Positions 1 through 13,417 of a stretch of 64,000 nucleotides of DNA are shown in pieces. This DNA comes from Prochilodus magdalenae (taxonomy: Eukaryota; Chordata; Actinopteri; Characiformes; Prochilodontidae), in the NCBI GenBank assembly GCA_024036415.1, contig JAMWET010003062.1, positions 514,001 to 578,000 of the forward strand, in the 5' to 3' direction. Every line of letters begins with the position of its first letter. Position 1 is the stretch's first letter. The position numbers and the translations under genes were made by a program. A model generated the notes under the pieces. It was not told the origin of the DNA. It searched no databases and worked only from the letters and a program-made list of their open reading frames with translations.

Positions 1-1898
1 ACTAAAGCTAACCCAGCATAACCAAAAGCTAGCAAGCAAGACCATCTGTCTGTAGCCCATTCATTAATTTATCCGTGAACAATCATTGGTTGATTGTCCA
101 TTCCTTAATTCATATGTTATCTTTTTTGTCCAGTGTCATGTAAAGCTGTACTACAGGCTTTAGTATCGTACAAGCTTTTTAAATGTTTTACAGTGTTTTC
201 TCTGGGATTGTAAATGCAGACTAGGTTGCTTTGTGAACTGTTCATACTAGCATCAGTGCAGTCTGAAAGCCATCTACAACTCATGACCCCGATCTCTTGA
301 CCTAAGAATTCCCACCCTCTATGCCAAAGCAAAAATAACTAGATGGTTGAAGGATGAGGGGGTCACACATGTACCAGCCTACTGCCCACTCTGAAGAGTC
401 TTGTTCTGAAATTTGTGAAATAAAGCGTTTATATTCATGTCCACGAGCGAGCCTGCTGAAACTCCTAACAGAGACATTGAAGGTTAAGGGCTCTGAGAAT
501 GCTCCTCTGTTAGGCAGCCTTTGAGAGATCCTCTGTTCTTGCTGAAGTGGCTCCCCAGAGAGGCATCTGAGAGCCCTGAGCAGACCTGCTCTCCCTCTCT
601 TTCCTCAGCAGCTCTGTGTCTCTGTCCTGCATGCTCAGCTGCCTCCTCAATAAGCCCTGCTCTCCTAATGGAGTTAGCATGCCCAAGGCTTTTCTTCTCT
701 GTCTCTTTTCCTCCCTGGCTATCCCCTGTACTATTAGCCTCCAGCTAAAACCATTATCAGTCATGTAGGGGTGAGCCAGAAAAGGAGGAAAAGATGGAAA
801 GGAGGATAGAGGGGGAAAAGAGGGCGAGCACATCTCGCTTGAGGCTCTCTGGGTGGTGCCATTGGTTATCTATGAGAGGGGCTATTTCCTGTGCTGAGAG
901 GAACTTCTTTGGTGGCTGTGGTCTTGGCTGAAACAGCGGAGTTGCCCAGCGCAGGACGGCAGCCCAGTCAATGACTGCTATTGAGTTTACACAGTTGTGC
1001 TTTGTGCTAGACAGCTTTTACCCTGTAGGCATTAGCAAGGGGAGCTAGTTTTGTCAGCTGGGATCCGGTCAGAGCCCCGGAACTCCAAAATTCATTAGGT
1101 TTACTGAAGAATTCTATAACCAGCTTTGTTAGCAGAATTGTAACATTCAGTCACCAAAGCTGAGGAAAGAGATGTGCATTTAATTACAGATACACTTTAT
1201 GATGCTGTGTGATATTCATATGACACCGTCACTCAGAGATGTTAGTACAGTGCACGGTATATGGAGGCTAGTAGATGTGGTTAGTTGCACTGTGAAAGAA
1301 GTCACTTTTTGCATCCTCAGAAAAATGGCTGTGGCAAAGCAAGAAGTTCCTGAAGTTGGAGCAGACAGATTAGTGTTTTAATAGATGCCTGATGGGTTCA
1401 AAGAGAATTCCCCCCAACCTAAAAAAAACTTTTTCTAGAGAAACTTGTCAAAAAGTCAGAATTGGTAAAAAGTGTTGCCTTTCAAAGTGTTTCATTCTCA
1501 CACAATGCCATGTCCGGAAGAGTGAAGCCGTGTACCCAGGGCACTGTTTTATGGTCGGTTTTAAACTAAAGTTTACATCAAAACAAGCAAAATATACACA
1601 AAGACAGCTTGTTTTCCAGATTTGCTTCTCTTTTGCCATTGTGAATGTTACATATGAAAACTTAGAAAGCAGGGCTCCACAATCCTGTATTCATCTTCTA
1701 TCAGCTCCACTGTAAAGAAATGTACCAACATTTCATTTCATATCAGACTGCTTTACTGTTTACGTCTCAACTGATTCATTTTGCAGAAATTCTGAAAAAT
1801 CTGCAGAATTCTCAATTAATGAGTTATAAAGACTAATAGATAATTGATAATTGTTCTGTTTCTTGTGATGGGAAGGTTTCCTGCCTTTTATGCAGAAT

Positions 1899-1960
1899 TG
1901 TGGCATAGCGGTTAGAGCCCTAGCTTATCCAGCATAAGCTGCGGTCCTAAGCTCATGTTT
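1899..1960 (+). repeat. tRNA-derived SINE head (degenerate)
   Basis: The stretch beginning tggcatagcggttagagccc resembles the A-box head of tRNA-derived fish SINEs, followed by a weak B-box-like gcggtcctaagc. No poly-A or clear tail is visible, so the copy is old or truncated. Confidence 0.4.
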
Positions 1961-4119
1961 TAGGTGAATCAGACTTTCAGTCGTCTGCTATTTGTGGTCA
2001 GTGGAGGAACAGAGCTGGAGAAAACCACAGTATTTGGGCAGGATGGTCTGAAAGATGGATGACTCTGGATCTGAAACACGATCACAGTACTTCTGTGGTA
2101 GAGACACAGGGTAGGTGATGGAGGCTCCGCTGAGTGGTGTTGGGGGTTACGGGGTAATTTTAGAGAGCTCCGGAACGCTAGGATTTGTAGTCCAATAGAA
2201 CTTGACATTGTCAGGGACTCCTGTTCCAAAAACCACTCACGCCCACGTGCGCGCACGCACGCCATGTCTTCCAGTACTCAGGGGTCGTCAAGAGTATAAG
2301 TGCTTCTCCTGATAAGCTGGAAATTGGAACAGAGGACGTGTTGTCTGTGGTTTTTGCGGGGGGTTGGAGACATGCTGTGAAACAGCCAGCAGCAGCTCTT
2401 TGCCTTTTCTTGATCTGTTCTCCAAGTTGCTGTAATTTTACCCGCCTGTTTTCACTTACGCTTTTGTTACTGCAAATAAAAAGCCTGTCTCTTTTTCAGA
2501 AAGATAATAGGAAATAATAAAGATAAATAGCACCACAGACTCCAATTATACCTTCAATAGAAGCTGCTGCAGTAATGCCTCTTGGTGGTATCCATCAAGC
2601 CAAATGAAAATGCTTGAAAACGTTTACTTACATTTACGCGCATGTTGTCAAAAGCAGTGTTAAACTAAGGAACTATGGAAAATTCACAGTTTCTCTGATT
2701 CTCATTTTTCTGTAGCCTAAAATGTTGCTTCTGTGTGGTCAGGATGCTAAAGTTCAGAGAAGCTGTGTCTACAAAATATCTGTAAACGTGTAGAGCAGTC
2801 TGAATGTTAAGTGGGTGTATTTGGAGTGGTTTTGCTGCCCTTCTGGTTTCATTAGTAAAGGTGAGGGGAAAGTGTGTCATATGGCTGAAGCGGGTGATCA
2901 TATATCATGATTATCACAGACTTAAGATGTGCTGTGAGCTGGTGTGGCAGCTGGTTTTCATTAATATCGCCACGTTCCTACATTGCGCTGCAAAACATGC
3001 TAAAGTGTTTAATGGCACATGGCTCAGCGTCTCGTGGCTTCACCTCTCAGCTGTGTGTGTGTGAGGCGTAATTAGAAATTAGTATATTTCACTGTTTTTA
3101 GTAAAGTAGCCACATGTAATTGTAGAGCATTTCTTCTGTTATATAACAAACCCATGTGTTACCGGTTCACTTACGTCATTCTAATAAAGATCTCTAGGAC
3201 TTGTACTGTGGTAAAATCACTAACACGCGGCATGGCGTGGTTACTAAGACTGTTTTCAGGTTTTGTTTCTTGTGATTTATTTTTGCTGTCCAGGCTGTCA
3301 AAAACCAATCTGGATACAGTTTGGATATGCCAAAAATCAGATTTGGGCTGGCAGTGTAAACAACGTGTGATAGATTGGCAACAATAGGCTCCATTGTCTA
3401 AAAATACTAAACAATAAAACTCAGCTAAACAAAATCTCCTCTGACTTGTTCAGCAGTTGGTAAGCGCAAGCTTGTTTAATCAGCTGAAACGTTTAAAATA
3501 CGAGTGTTGAGGTCACAAGAAGGATGAAGTTGATGAAGTATGGCATTATTCTTCAACATTCCTTTAGTTCGGCAGCTTTGCAGTGAGAAGATATAGGACC
3601 TAAACTGCTGTCTTTAATATGGAGGTCTGAATTTCCTTGAGATAAGATACAAGGGTAATGTGGATCATGAGATCTTGTATTTGCAACAACTTGCATGCTT
3701 ACAAGCTTACATGTCCCCAAACTTATGAACAGTGTCCATATGTGCTGGGATCATGTTCCTTGCAGAATGTGCATGTGTGCTTGACATCTGTTTGATGTGT
3801 CATCAGCCAGATCATACAGAATGCATGTATATATGTATGGAGGGAGAGAGGAGGAGGAGAGAGAGAGTTAGGCTCCAGGATTCTGTTTTCCTAGAAAGCA
3901 GGAAGGCCCTGTGTGCTGAAATTACTGTATGATTTACTCCTGCAGTGGAATTCCCTCCATATTCTCTCCCCACTCTGCATCATTCATGACCGCTGTCTGC
4001 TCTGTAGGAACACGCTACATATGCATCTCTTTATATCTACATGTGACCACAGACTCTCTGCAATCATACTACATGTGTTCCTTATGTTTGCTTTCCTTCA
4101 AATTCTTACCCGACACCTC

Positions 4120-4155
4120 CTTCTTCTTCTTCTTCTTCTTCTTCTTCTTCTTCTT
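4120..4155 (+). repeat. (CTT)n microsatellite
   Basis: About 12 uninterrupted CTT units, inside the angptl1 intron. Confidence 0.95.
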
Positions 4156-4530
4156 GTTTCTCGTACTGTCCCTTTCTATTACCAGTAGTTATTCTACCTA
4201 CCTTTTTGCCTTTTCATGCACACAAATGATTCCCTACTTCTGTCTCTGTTTGCAGCCCACTCTGTCGATGTCAGACATAACAGCTTGCCCCATTTTTCTA
4301 GAGACTGTTTTTCCCTGAAAACATTACCAAGAAAATTGTTTTCACGACGAAATTTGCCGGCAGAGTCTGTGCCGTATGTGTGTGTGCTAGTTTGGGAAGA
4401 TTGCTTGGCAGGGAGTTCAGGGGGACATCTTGTTACTTTTTTGCTTTGCATTCCTCTTCTAGTGTGTCACTAAAGTGAAGGAACACACAATTCTGTGGAC
4501 TCTTGGATGCTAATGCAGTTTATTTCACAT

Positions 4531-4562
4531 CTCTCTCTCTCTCTCTCTTTTTTTTTTTTTTT
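4531..4562 (+). repeat. (CT)n plus poly-T tract
   Basis: Nine CT units (4531-4548) run into an uninterrupted T run. Confidence 0.9.
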
Positions 4563-5440
4563 CTTGCTCACTTTTTTTTTCCTTCTTTTTTGTCTTCCCT
4601 CCCTCTTACGTATTTCTGTAGTCAGGGTTGATGTGGAGTGTTTGTGTAGAAATGTCTATACCATTTTTAATTTTTTTTTATGGACTGCCACAGAGGAATG
4701 ATACTACTAACTGGCGCAGGGGATTCTGGGACTTATTTGGGCTTGTTTTAGCTGCTAGAGAAATAAATACTCTCTAGTGTGTGGTAGGCCATCAGAGATT
4801 CTGTTTAACAAAACAGTGCCACGTGCTGGCATCCACTTGTCTGCATTAAGTTCCACAGCAGTTATAAAACCCTGTTGTTGTGGGTTTCTTGTTGTGTTTG
4901 TGTTGTGTTTGTGTTGTGTTTAGTAATGAACAATAATGTCCCTATGATGCATTGTGGCTTTCCGGACATATTGCAGTACAGTACAGTACAGGAAGAGCTG
5001 TGAGCAAATGCGCCATGAAAGACAAATGTTTTAGGAATAGTGATGCCAAAGGGAGGCAAACCAAAGAAAGATCAGATCAGAGAACAATTCAGAAAGATCA
5101 CTTTACAGAGAGATCAACAAAAAAGTCAGTCTATTATAAAAATAATAGTTGGAGACCTAAAGGATAGCAGATGAAGACAGATTGGTCAGCAGCCTATACC
5201 AAGATGCCACCCCAATTTTTTTTTTCCTATTTCTGTAGCAGTAATGGGAAAAGTTGTGGCGTACTTATCTAAACCAGACTCTCAATCTACTCTTTGCATA
5301 CACATGCTAGGTATCTTGGTTGTGCATCATACATACTTCTTTTCTGGATGTACTGAAGATACTAGGTCTGCAGTGATGGTCTTGCCTACTTCAGCAGTAG
5401 CCTTTAATCTTAACAACGAGCAGTCTTAACATTAACTTAC

Positions 5441-6239
5441 CGTCAGAGGTTAGCGTGCCCTGGGGCGGTGGTGGAACACCCAGAGGGTCTGCAGTTGGTG
5501 AAGTGTCCATGCGTGAGCTGCCCCTTGGGAAGGCCCGGTTACTGTGTTCCCTCTGGATCTCATTGGTAAAGCGGTTGCTGTTGGCTGGGATGGTCTCAGG
5601 CACCACCTGCACCAGGGGTGGCACAACAGGTAGATCTTGTCGACTGAAGCCACGCATACAACGATCCTCTAGTGCAGCAATTAGCACTGACTGGTTGTTT
5701 ACTGTGGAGGCCAGGTTGGCAAAGCGCATCTCTAACTCCTTGTAGCGGGACGCCAGCCGCAGCATCTCGGAAGTGACATTGAGCACACGGTTCTCCAGCT
5801 GCACCAGCTCCAGCGAGTTGTCCCGCTTGCGAATGATCTCGTGCAGCAGCTGCATGTAGAGCTGTGTGACACGTGAATTCATATTGCGCGACTCTTTACG
5901 TAGCAGCTTCATCTCGTTTACCAAGTTGCCATCCACGTCGGCGACCAGCTGCAGCATCTCAATCTCACGCCGCTGCTTAGATAGCACCTCCTTAAGGTCA
6001 GAGATGTCCAGGCGGGTCACTCTGTCCTTGTCTGGCTCTGGTCCCGTCGCTGAGGCACAGATGGGGCCTGTGATCCTCTGCTGTGGGATCAGGAAGGTGT
6101 AGGCACACCTTTTGGAATCGTCAGTGGCCGCCCTGCGCCGCCGTGATGACAGCAGTGGCTCATTCCCAGAACGACAGTTGCTGAGGGCGGCAAAGGACAG
6201 GCAGAGCAGGACACCCACATTCCACGCTTCTGCTCTCAT
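5441..6239 (-). CDS. angptl1: Angiopoietin-like 1, first coding exon (residues 1-266; gene continues left of window)
   Basis: ANGPTL1 is a secreted orphan ligand of the angiopoietin-like family, with an N-terminal coiled coil and a C-terminal fibrinogen-like domain. This exon encodes a signal peptide (about residues 1-22, hydrophobic VGVLLCLSFAALS), a basic RRRR cluster (33-36), the family motif CAYTFLIPQQRITGPIC (45-61), and a long heptad-rich coiled coil (about 72-195) with the near-invariant stretch LLRKESRNMNSRVTQLYMQL (112-131). There are N-glycosylation sequons at N154 (NVTS) and N182 (NQS), and a proline-rich linker to residue 266. The motif ITGPIC and the segment SRQDLPVVPPLVQVVP (199-214) fit ANGPTL1 better than ANGPTL2. 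The exon ends in phase 1 at a good donor (gtaagt read on the minus strand, 5440-5435). The fibrinogen-like domain is not in the window. The start ATG is followed directly by the signal peptide. Whether this is the a or b teleost copy cannot be told. Confidence 0.93.
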
Positions 6240-6321
6240 GGTTGTTGTGCTTGTCTTCTCCCCTACCTCCTCCTGCCTCGTTTCTTCTGCTTCCGGACTT
6301 CCCCTTTCCTGCTTAGTCTGT
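6240..6321 (-). other. angptl1: Possible 5' UTR part of the angptl1 coding exon
   Basis: On the minus strand a pyrimidine-rich stretch ending in cctgcatacag (AG at 6323-6322) could be the acceptor of the exon carrying the start codon, making 6321-6240 untranslated. This is a splice-pattern guess. The real transcription start or upstream exon is not shown by the sequence. Confidence 0.3.
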
Positions 6322-7067
6322 CTGTATGCAGGCCAGACAGGGAAGAGCCAAACACCTCACCTGAAACGACCAACACAGCCATCAGTGTTTCATACTGTGG
6401 TTAATAGTAGTGAGGACAGTTTTTGAGTAATCAGGCTAGTATAGCAATAACAAGCAAAACAGCCTGAGAACCACAAGTTTAGTACTGTGCAAACTGCACG
6501 GTCATCTCGTGCTTCTCAAGCCATGTTGTTGTAAAAGAGCCTCACATAAGCACATGTGGTTTCTGACACTCACTGTATGACGTCCTATTATTTGTAAAAT
6601 TAACAAAAAAGCTTAACTTTTGTCTGTACTTTTCTGTAATCTTATGAATAACAGTGCACAACATGGTAGTCAGAAACCCCATAACCAATCCTACTTGATT
6701 AACTCCTCGTCTTTTGAAGTGAGTGTGTGGTGATTTGGGCATGCAGTGTGCAAGTAACTGGTGGGGTTTATGTTTCCATCAATTGATGGTTACTTCAGTC
6801 TTGTTGTTTGAGTTCAGAACCGCAGATGAACACCAAATGTCTTAAATAATTGTTTATTGCGTTTGGCGTAAGGGAGCAGTTGCATAAGTGTAATTTGTTG
6901 AATGACTCTTCTGAAGGGCAGGTCCTGCTCTACTCTCTCTTGAGCAGGGTCACTCTGCCCCATCTCTAACCATACTTTGTATGTAGTTGTTTTTCAAATA
7001 CTCAAGATGGTGTCTCGACCCACTCAAACCGCACACAGGTCGTCTTTGCTTCTGTGTCTCGTTTGTT

Positions 7068-7580
7068 TAAAGGAACAGTAACTTATTGTGAGCTATAAAA
7101 ACTAACAAAACTTCACTGCTATGGGCAGCCATTCCAGACCACTCCAGGACTGGCAGTCATAAATTCAAGAACAGATCTTGGATCAAGTTGTTCTATCTTT
7201 ATGATGGTCATTGGCATGCCTACTCCTGAAGGGGTTTATGGAAACAGACCCTGTTGTCTGAAACAGCTGCTCACGGCATTCAGCTACACTGCTAGATTGT
7301 GTTGATTTTAGATTTCACAGCAAGTCATGCTGTGTCCTAACCTTGATAAAATCCCAGTTAAAGTTTGAGCAGAGTGAGAGAAGCTTTGGGGATCACCTTT
7401 TTGGCCTATAGTGTAGTGGATTATATATATATATATATTGTTTTGTTACCATTTGTTAGCACCATGACCCTCACAGCGCCAAGCCTACAGAAGTAAAATT
7501 AGAGGTCCAGAGATTGACTACACATAGGGCAAGTGGAAAACTACATAAAGGTGTTTTTGTCGCCAAACTATCCTTTTAAG
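7068..7580. mobile_element. Possible non-autonomous DNA transposon (MITE-like ends)
   Basis: The left end gtttaaaggaacagtaa and the reverse complement of the right end, cttaaaaggatagttt, are imperfect inverted copies of a terminal motif common in fish MITEs. No target duplication was confirmed, so this is tentative. Confidence 0.3.
7421..7439 (+). repeat. (TA)n microsatellite
   Basis: About nine TA units. Confidence 0.9.
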
Positions 7581-8319
7581 ATGTCTGACAGGAGTGATAT
7601 AAAAAAAAAAAAAAGTATAAAGTTCTACTTTATACAGACCTTCCTACCCTGACTGAGTGATCAGTGTTGTGGCTGTGACTGGATAAAGATGGGAGAAGTG
7701 TCAGAAGAACAAATGGAGAGCCTGCAAGGCTTAATGAGCATCTTTCATATGCTGTGTCTGTGTATCCTCAATTCTTTGTAATGGCAGGTAGAGTGTGTGA
7801 GATTCCCCGAGTGCTGAGATGTAAACAGTGTTAATGGAGAGAGGTTGAGAGAAGTGTGTGGTCACGCTAGCCTCTGATTGATGGAGTGCAGGAGTGCTGG
7901 TTCTGATAAATGATGTGCTGCAGGTCTCCCGTGTTGCGTGAGCCAGGTTGGAGGAAAAGTAATTAGTCTGATAGCAGTATTCATTGTTTTTGTAAATGAG
8001 GAGTTGCCAGCGTCTTGCGTTTTGCCTGCGTGCTTCTTAATTTAATCTCAGTTCTATCTGAAATGAGTGCAAAGCCTCGCATCCTCTACTACTTCCTGGG
8101 TTGCTTCACTATAGAAATGTTCTGAGGAATATTTGGTTTTCACTTTGTCCTTTCAAATGAAGAGAGAAATACTTAATGCAAAGGTCTTGTTAGTATAGCG
8201 CATATGTTTTAGCAGTGCTTGTCTAAATGTTCAGCCGAGCATCACTCTCGGCTTGAAATGAGGATTTTATCTTGGTAACCGTTTAAAAGTTAACTTTTCT
8301 CAAACATGTTCCCAGTATG

Positions 8320-8466
8320 GGGGACTATGCTGCGCTACATCAATAAGAGTCCTTGGGAAAGACTCCTACCACTGCTTTGGTCTACCTGTAATATGATAAA
8401 CCTTGTAAGTCGCTCTGGATAAGAGTGTCAGCTAAATGCCATAAATGTAAATGTAAATAAATGTAA
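8320..8466 (+). repeat. Teleost SINE 3' part (copy 1)
   Basis: It contains the motifs aagagtccttggg, cttgtaagtcgctctggata and cagctaaatgccataaatg, ending in an ATGTAA-type tail. This pattern is very common in teleost genomes as the 3' part of SINEs with LINE-related tails. A second copy of the same family lies at 33610-33730. Family name by recall only. Confidence 0.65.
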
Positions 8467-11400
8467 AAAGCACCAAAGGTGGTTTAATCAGCTGAAGTGT
8501 TTAAATGATGGGTTCGGACATACGGATTAAATGTGTGAGGTACAACATAATTCCCAAGGTACTTTTCTCAGTTCCTTTTGCTGGTATCACAATAAATGTG
8601 ACAAGATTTTAACAGCTCCTGCCTCTAATGTCAGCTTTCATTCTGTTTAATATCTGAAGTTATTGCAAATGTTCATAAGTAGGGCATATACAGTACATGC
8701 ATCGTATCTCTTCACCTCAACTCCCCTTAACCCTTAACTAAGTAATGGTTCATCCTTCATACTAAACATCACAACAGGACCTAGAGCCAAACAAAGAATC
8801 GCACTTTCAGTTCAGTGTAGCGAACCAGAGGGTGGTTGGGTGTTGGTTGCAGTACTCCATTAAATGTCTTTTAGCCAGAATGATAAAAATAACAAAACAC
8901 TTTACTTTTATGTTAGTTCAGTTTTAGTTCCCGAGACATTTGGATACTCAAGTCTGGCAACTCTGAGCACTGTTCTGTTTCTAAGCGCATCACAACTCAA
9001 GCACAGCTTAACAGTTTGTCATCACTTTTAAGCCATGTGGATTCCTCAGAAAGCCATGCTAGATAACACTGCTGTCAGTTTTTCAGATAGAGGTCAGATG
9101 TTACAGCCTAATCTTTTTCAGCTCACTAACAGAGAGCTCTCAGTAAAGTAGTAAACTGATGCAAAGCAGGAATCAAGATGGAGAATCAACTTTCACCAAC
9201 TAAAAAAAAAAAAAAATCCATCATGTGGTAATGCAGTTATCGTCACAGCCCTACTTGTATGTATTACTGTAGTGGTATGAAAGTTAATGTTTAGAGTCTA
9301 TGTCCAGCATGAGTTATCGATGGTAATAAGTGTATTCTGATGTAACAAGAGTTCTGTCCACTCTTGTAACTAGACCAAAACGCACTGCTTTTAAATGGAA
9401 ACAGATCTTTATCAAAGGTAAATCAGTGCAAATGAAACAATCTAAGATATAAAATGAAATCTACTATTAAATTAATACCATTAGACATGATAAACTATAT
9501 TAATGATTTCATAGCATCTTAAAGCTTTTTACCCCCAGCTTTTTGACAAGCAGTGCTTTCAATCTTCAGCACCACCCGTTTCTCCTTTTACCTATCCATC
9601 TTGACTCCTTCAGCTGCTAAGGCATTGAAGTCACGGCCGTCACTCAGCTGGTGTCAAAATAAACATCCCCTTCAAGCTCCTGCTCTGGCTCAGACTGTGA
9701 GAGGTAAATATGGCCCCTGTGCCCTGACTTTTCCTGCTCTGGGTATAAATTTAGCCCTCTTGTTTAGTCTCTTCTCACCAGGGACTCGTTTTCTGCAGTG
9801 CCCCCGAAGCGAGCTGATGTCTTACGGCAGGGGGTCAGTATCTGGCGCATCCCTGCTGTGGCTCTCTCTGTATGGGGTCAGTATTTGTCAGTCCTCTGTG
9901 TGTAGGGGCTTCGTTTGCCACCTCTAATCCTAGGATCACCTTTCTATTCCCACTGAGCTCTGCTCTTCGTCACTGCCAGACACTTTACGTACACACACCT
10001 CCCACAGAAACGCACACATTCTTCTTACCGTCACTCTGCCATGTGTGCTTCTGCGAGGCCAGGGCCACGTCTGCATACCTGGCTGCGCTGTTTCTACACA
10101 CGCAGCCATTCACAGTGTGTTTTAGATGGACCTTTAGAGCTGACTGTGACTGGCTCTTTTATGGAGTAGTATAAAATTAATGGAAAGCTTGGACAATAAT
10201 GTGAAATTGGTTGTGGTGGCAGTAATGCAGGAACATGGCGAATGAATAACCCCACTGCATTTTTTTCAGTTTTCCTAGTTCGATCCTTAAAGCCATCCAT
10301 AGTTCCAGCCTGAAGCTTGCTGCTCAGGTGCTGCTGTTTCCCAACTTCCCAACAGTTGCTCACTTGTTTAAATGCAGTTTTAAATGGCATGTTGCTTTTG
10401 TATGTCTTTACTTGCTTTGTTTTCTAACTGAACTGGCCACAGTATGTGCTAGTAAAGTATTGTTCTAACGCTAATCAGAAGTGATGGAAATTTCGGAAAA
10501 ACAAAACCATCAATGAATGTTTTTACAACCAGGAAGACAAGCAATGACATTGTGTAAGATTAAAAAAAAAAACAAAAAAAAAAAACAATCCTCCAAATGA
10601 GATAATTTGGCTGTTTAAGTTCTGCTCTGGCTTTTTGGGCTGTGATTTGTCACTCTAAACTACACAAAAAAAACTGGTGGCGTCTGTGAGTTGTGCATGT
10701 ACAGTACTAACAGCGAAATGTAACAGCCTCTAGCCCTCCGAAACACAAAAGAAGGGTTCGGCCAATCATAGCACTGGATTCATTTCCAGCTTATCCACCA
10801 GGGATGACAAATACATAATGTTGGTCATTTCGAGAGACTGTAAATCCAGAGCAACATAAAGGTTTTGTCGCTCCCGTTCCCCGTCCTCAGTCCCTCTGAC
10901 TGGTTCTGTAAGGGAGGATTGGGAAGTGAGCTGAGGTAGATTTGGAAAGTTGAACTTGTGAATGACTTAGTCAAGCTAGCATGCTTGTTCATCAGGAATT
11001 TAGGTTGGCAGTAACGTTATATAGTGTGCGGGTCACAGGTTGTTAAACATGTTTATTCATAGTGCTGTATTCTTGGTTGCAGCCAAGACTGGATAAAATA
11101 GTTGCACTGGCAAAATCACATTAGTAAGCGGATGCTCTGGCAGGAGTAACGTTTTTCCAACTATTACTGTGCACTGCAGTGAGGGAATAAAGGGGATGTT
11201 GATGGTGACTCCTGTCAGCCATGGATGCCAAACATCCCTTTGTTAAATTCCAGACAATCCCAGATTTATATAACACAAATAAGAGTACAGAGTGTCCTAC
11301 TGCCTTTCTCCACCTTAAACAATCCATTTTGGCTAATAACACCGTCACCATGCAAACGTGTGTGGCTTCATGCTACCACACCTGTGTACTGTTATGATGT

Positions 11401-13417
11401 GCTGCGTTTTTATTTTTATTTTCATTTTTTCTGTGAACGTTAGAAATGTTTTCCTAAGCTTGGCAGGCCTGGTGAAGTGTTGGGCTTGAGACTTGTTTTC
11501 AGTGTTAAGCTCTTGTGCACTGCTATGTTTTAAGCAGCTGTTTTGACTCCTCAGTGGTATTTATTTACTTTATACAAAAAAACATCTTCCTTCAACTCTT
11601 TCTCTCTCGCTCGTGCTGTTTCTCTTTCTCCCACTGTCTCAGGATGTCTCTGTCCAGCTGCTTTTCTTACTTTTCTCATCCTTCTATTTTGTCTGAAAGG
11701 TTGTGAGCGGCTCCCCTTTCTTCTAGGATCCTTTTTCGTTCGGTCTGAATCCTGTTTGTTCTATAGCAAGTTGCTGATTTGAAAACGCCGACATCCCTGT
11801 AGAGTTTTAGATGAAAGGCATTCCAGTTTGAGTCAGTGGTCAGCTGCACACACATACATGATTGGTCTTGTATAGATTTTTCTCTGTCTGTATTTTCTTT
11901 TTTCTCTTGGTCTGCTAGTCTTCCTCTGGCTGCTAGAAGCTTGTAGACTGAAAGGTATAGATGAGAATGATGCCTCTTTCACTGCTTGTAAAATCTGAGC
12001 TGAAAGTTTGAATGAGATGGGGCATGCACACTATACGCCTGATCTATCAAATGTAGGAGGTCACTAGCACCTGATGTAGAGGCACTGTGAATTTTAGTAC
12101 CAAATTTTTTTAATGAAATACTGTTCTTTTATGCTACATAAGTTGCCATGTTATTGGACATTAAGGGCCAACTGTGTTCCTTAATTTAATGAATCATAAA
12201 AGTACACTGCATTTACTGTCTTGGGGGTGTAGCCTTTCTGCTTTTCTAAAAAAGCAGTTTGAACACGATCATAAAGGTGATGGAGCATTGCCCCCAGTTT
12301 TCCAATGTAGTGGATCAAGTGCCAACTTGCCCCATTTTGTTTCAGTGGTAGCTGAATAGCTATTTTGTTAAGAGAACTGGTCAAAAGTGAAATCATAATT
12401 TCAGGATTCTGGCTCCACCGCCTGTGCTACATTGTTGTTCAAGACTCTGCTTCTTTCTGCTATTTGGGTTAGATAAACATGACAAAAAGGAGAACTCACT
12501 GTCATGTTTCCCTATACATAGTTGACAACTGGCAATCCTATCAATCATTAAAGCACTCCCAAACTAACTTATCATTCTCACAGTAACGTTTTCATATTGC
12601 TCTGATTCTGACACAAAGGAACAAATGGGTGCAATAGAAAGGGAAAGAATCAAAGGACAGATTACACAGGGAAGGAAAAGGAGGGCAGAAAGGATCAAAG
12701 ACGTAATCAGTTTTTTACAATAAATGAAAGTAGGCGAAATGGAAAAGAAAGAAAGAGATGTGTGTAGGTTGGAAAGTGGGTCAGGTACATAATGCTGCCG
12801 TTGGCTAGCCTGCTAAACAGGTCACCTGAACTAGGCGTAACTTCTTTAGAGCAGTAAGAGCTCAGCCATCATAGCCAGCCACTGACGTTTTTTTCTCATT
12901 TTCTTTTTTACTCGCTGTCTATCTGGGAACTGTCTTGCTCAGTATGATTAGCAATGACAGTGTGTCCAATGGATACCAAGACAACTGGATCACAGCGCGC
13001 TATTTTTCGCAATCACTCTGCAGAAAAGAGCGGAATACTTTGGCACGGATGCCTAATGTGTCCAGAACAGATGTCTGAAATGCTGGCCCAAGCCAAAGCA
13101 AAGTGATTGCTGGTTCGTAACTGGAAGCTCGCTTCTGTTCATAATTTATTTTTCTCTTTCTCTCCTCTGTTGCTGATAAAGGGAGCCTTGTATGCATTCT
13201 TTGTCAAGTGTGCGGCTAACGGACAATGTCAGCCATTGTTTCTGGGTTATGTGTTTTGCCATCTTCTGGAAGCATTATTTACTCCGAGAGGTCAGTCAAT
13301 GCCTGGCACAGCGGAAAAGCTTCATCTTGTATTCATTCCTCTTGTATAATATCTCTAGGAGTCTTTTCCACTTTCTGTTGAATAAGAAATTATAATATGG
13401 TAGGAAAGTTGAAAACA

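Larger units (their letters stand above)
1..5434 (-). other. Intron after angptl1 exon 1; no exon seen
   Basis: I looked for the fibrinogen-like domain exons of angptl1 on the minus strand and for ralgps2 exons on the plus strand, and found none. The stretch holds a SINE-like head (1899-1960), a CTT tract (4120-4155), a CT/T tract (4531-4562), a gttgtgttt tandem near 4880-4920 and otherwise AT-rich non-coding sequence. Confidence 0.6.

Noticed and set aside
5450..5745. Other-frame open frames over the angptl1 exon
   Set aside because: They are shadows of the angptl1 reading frame.
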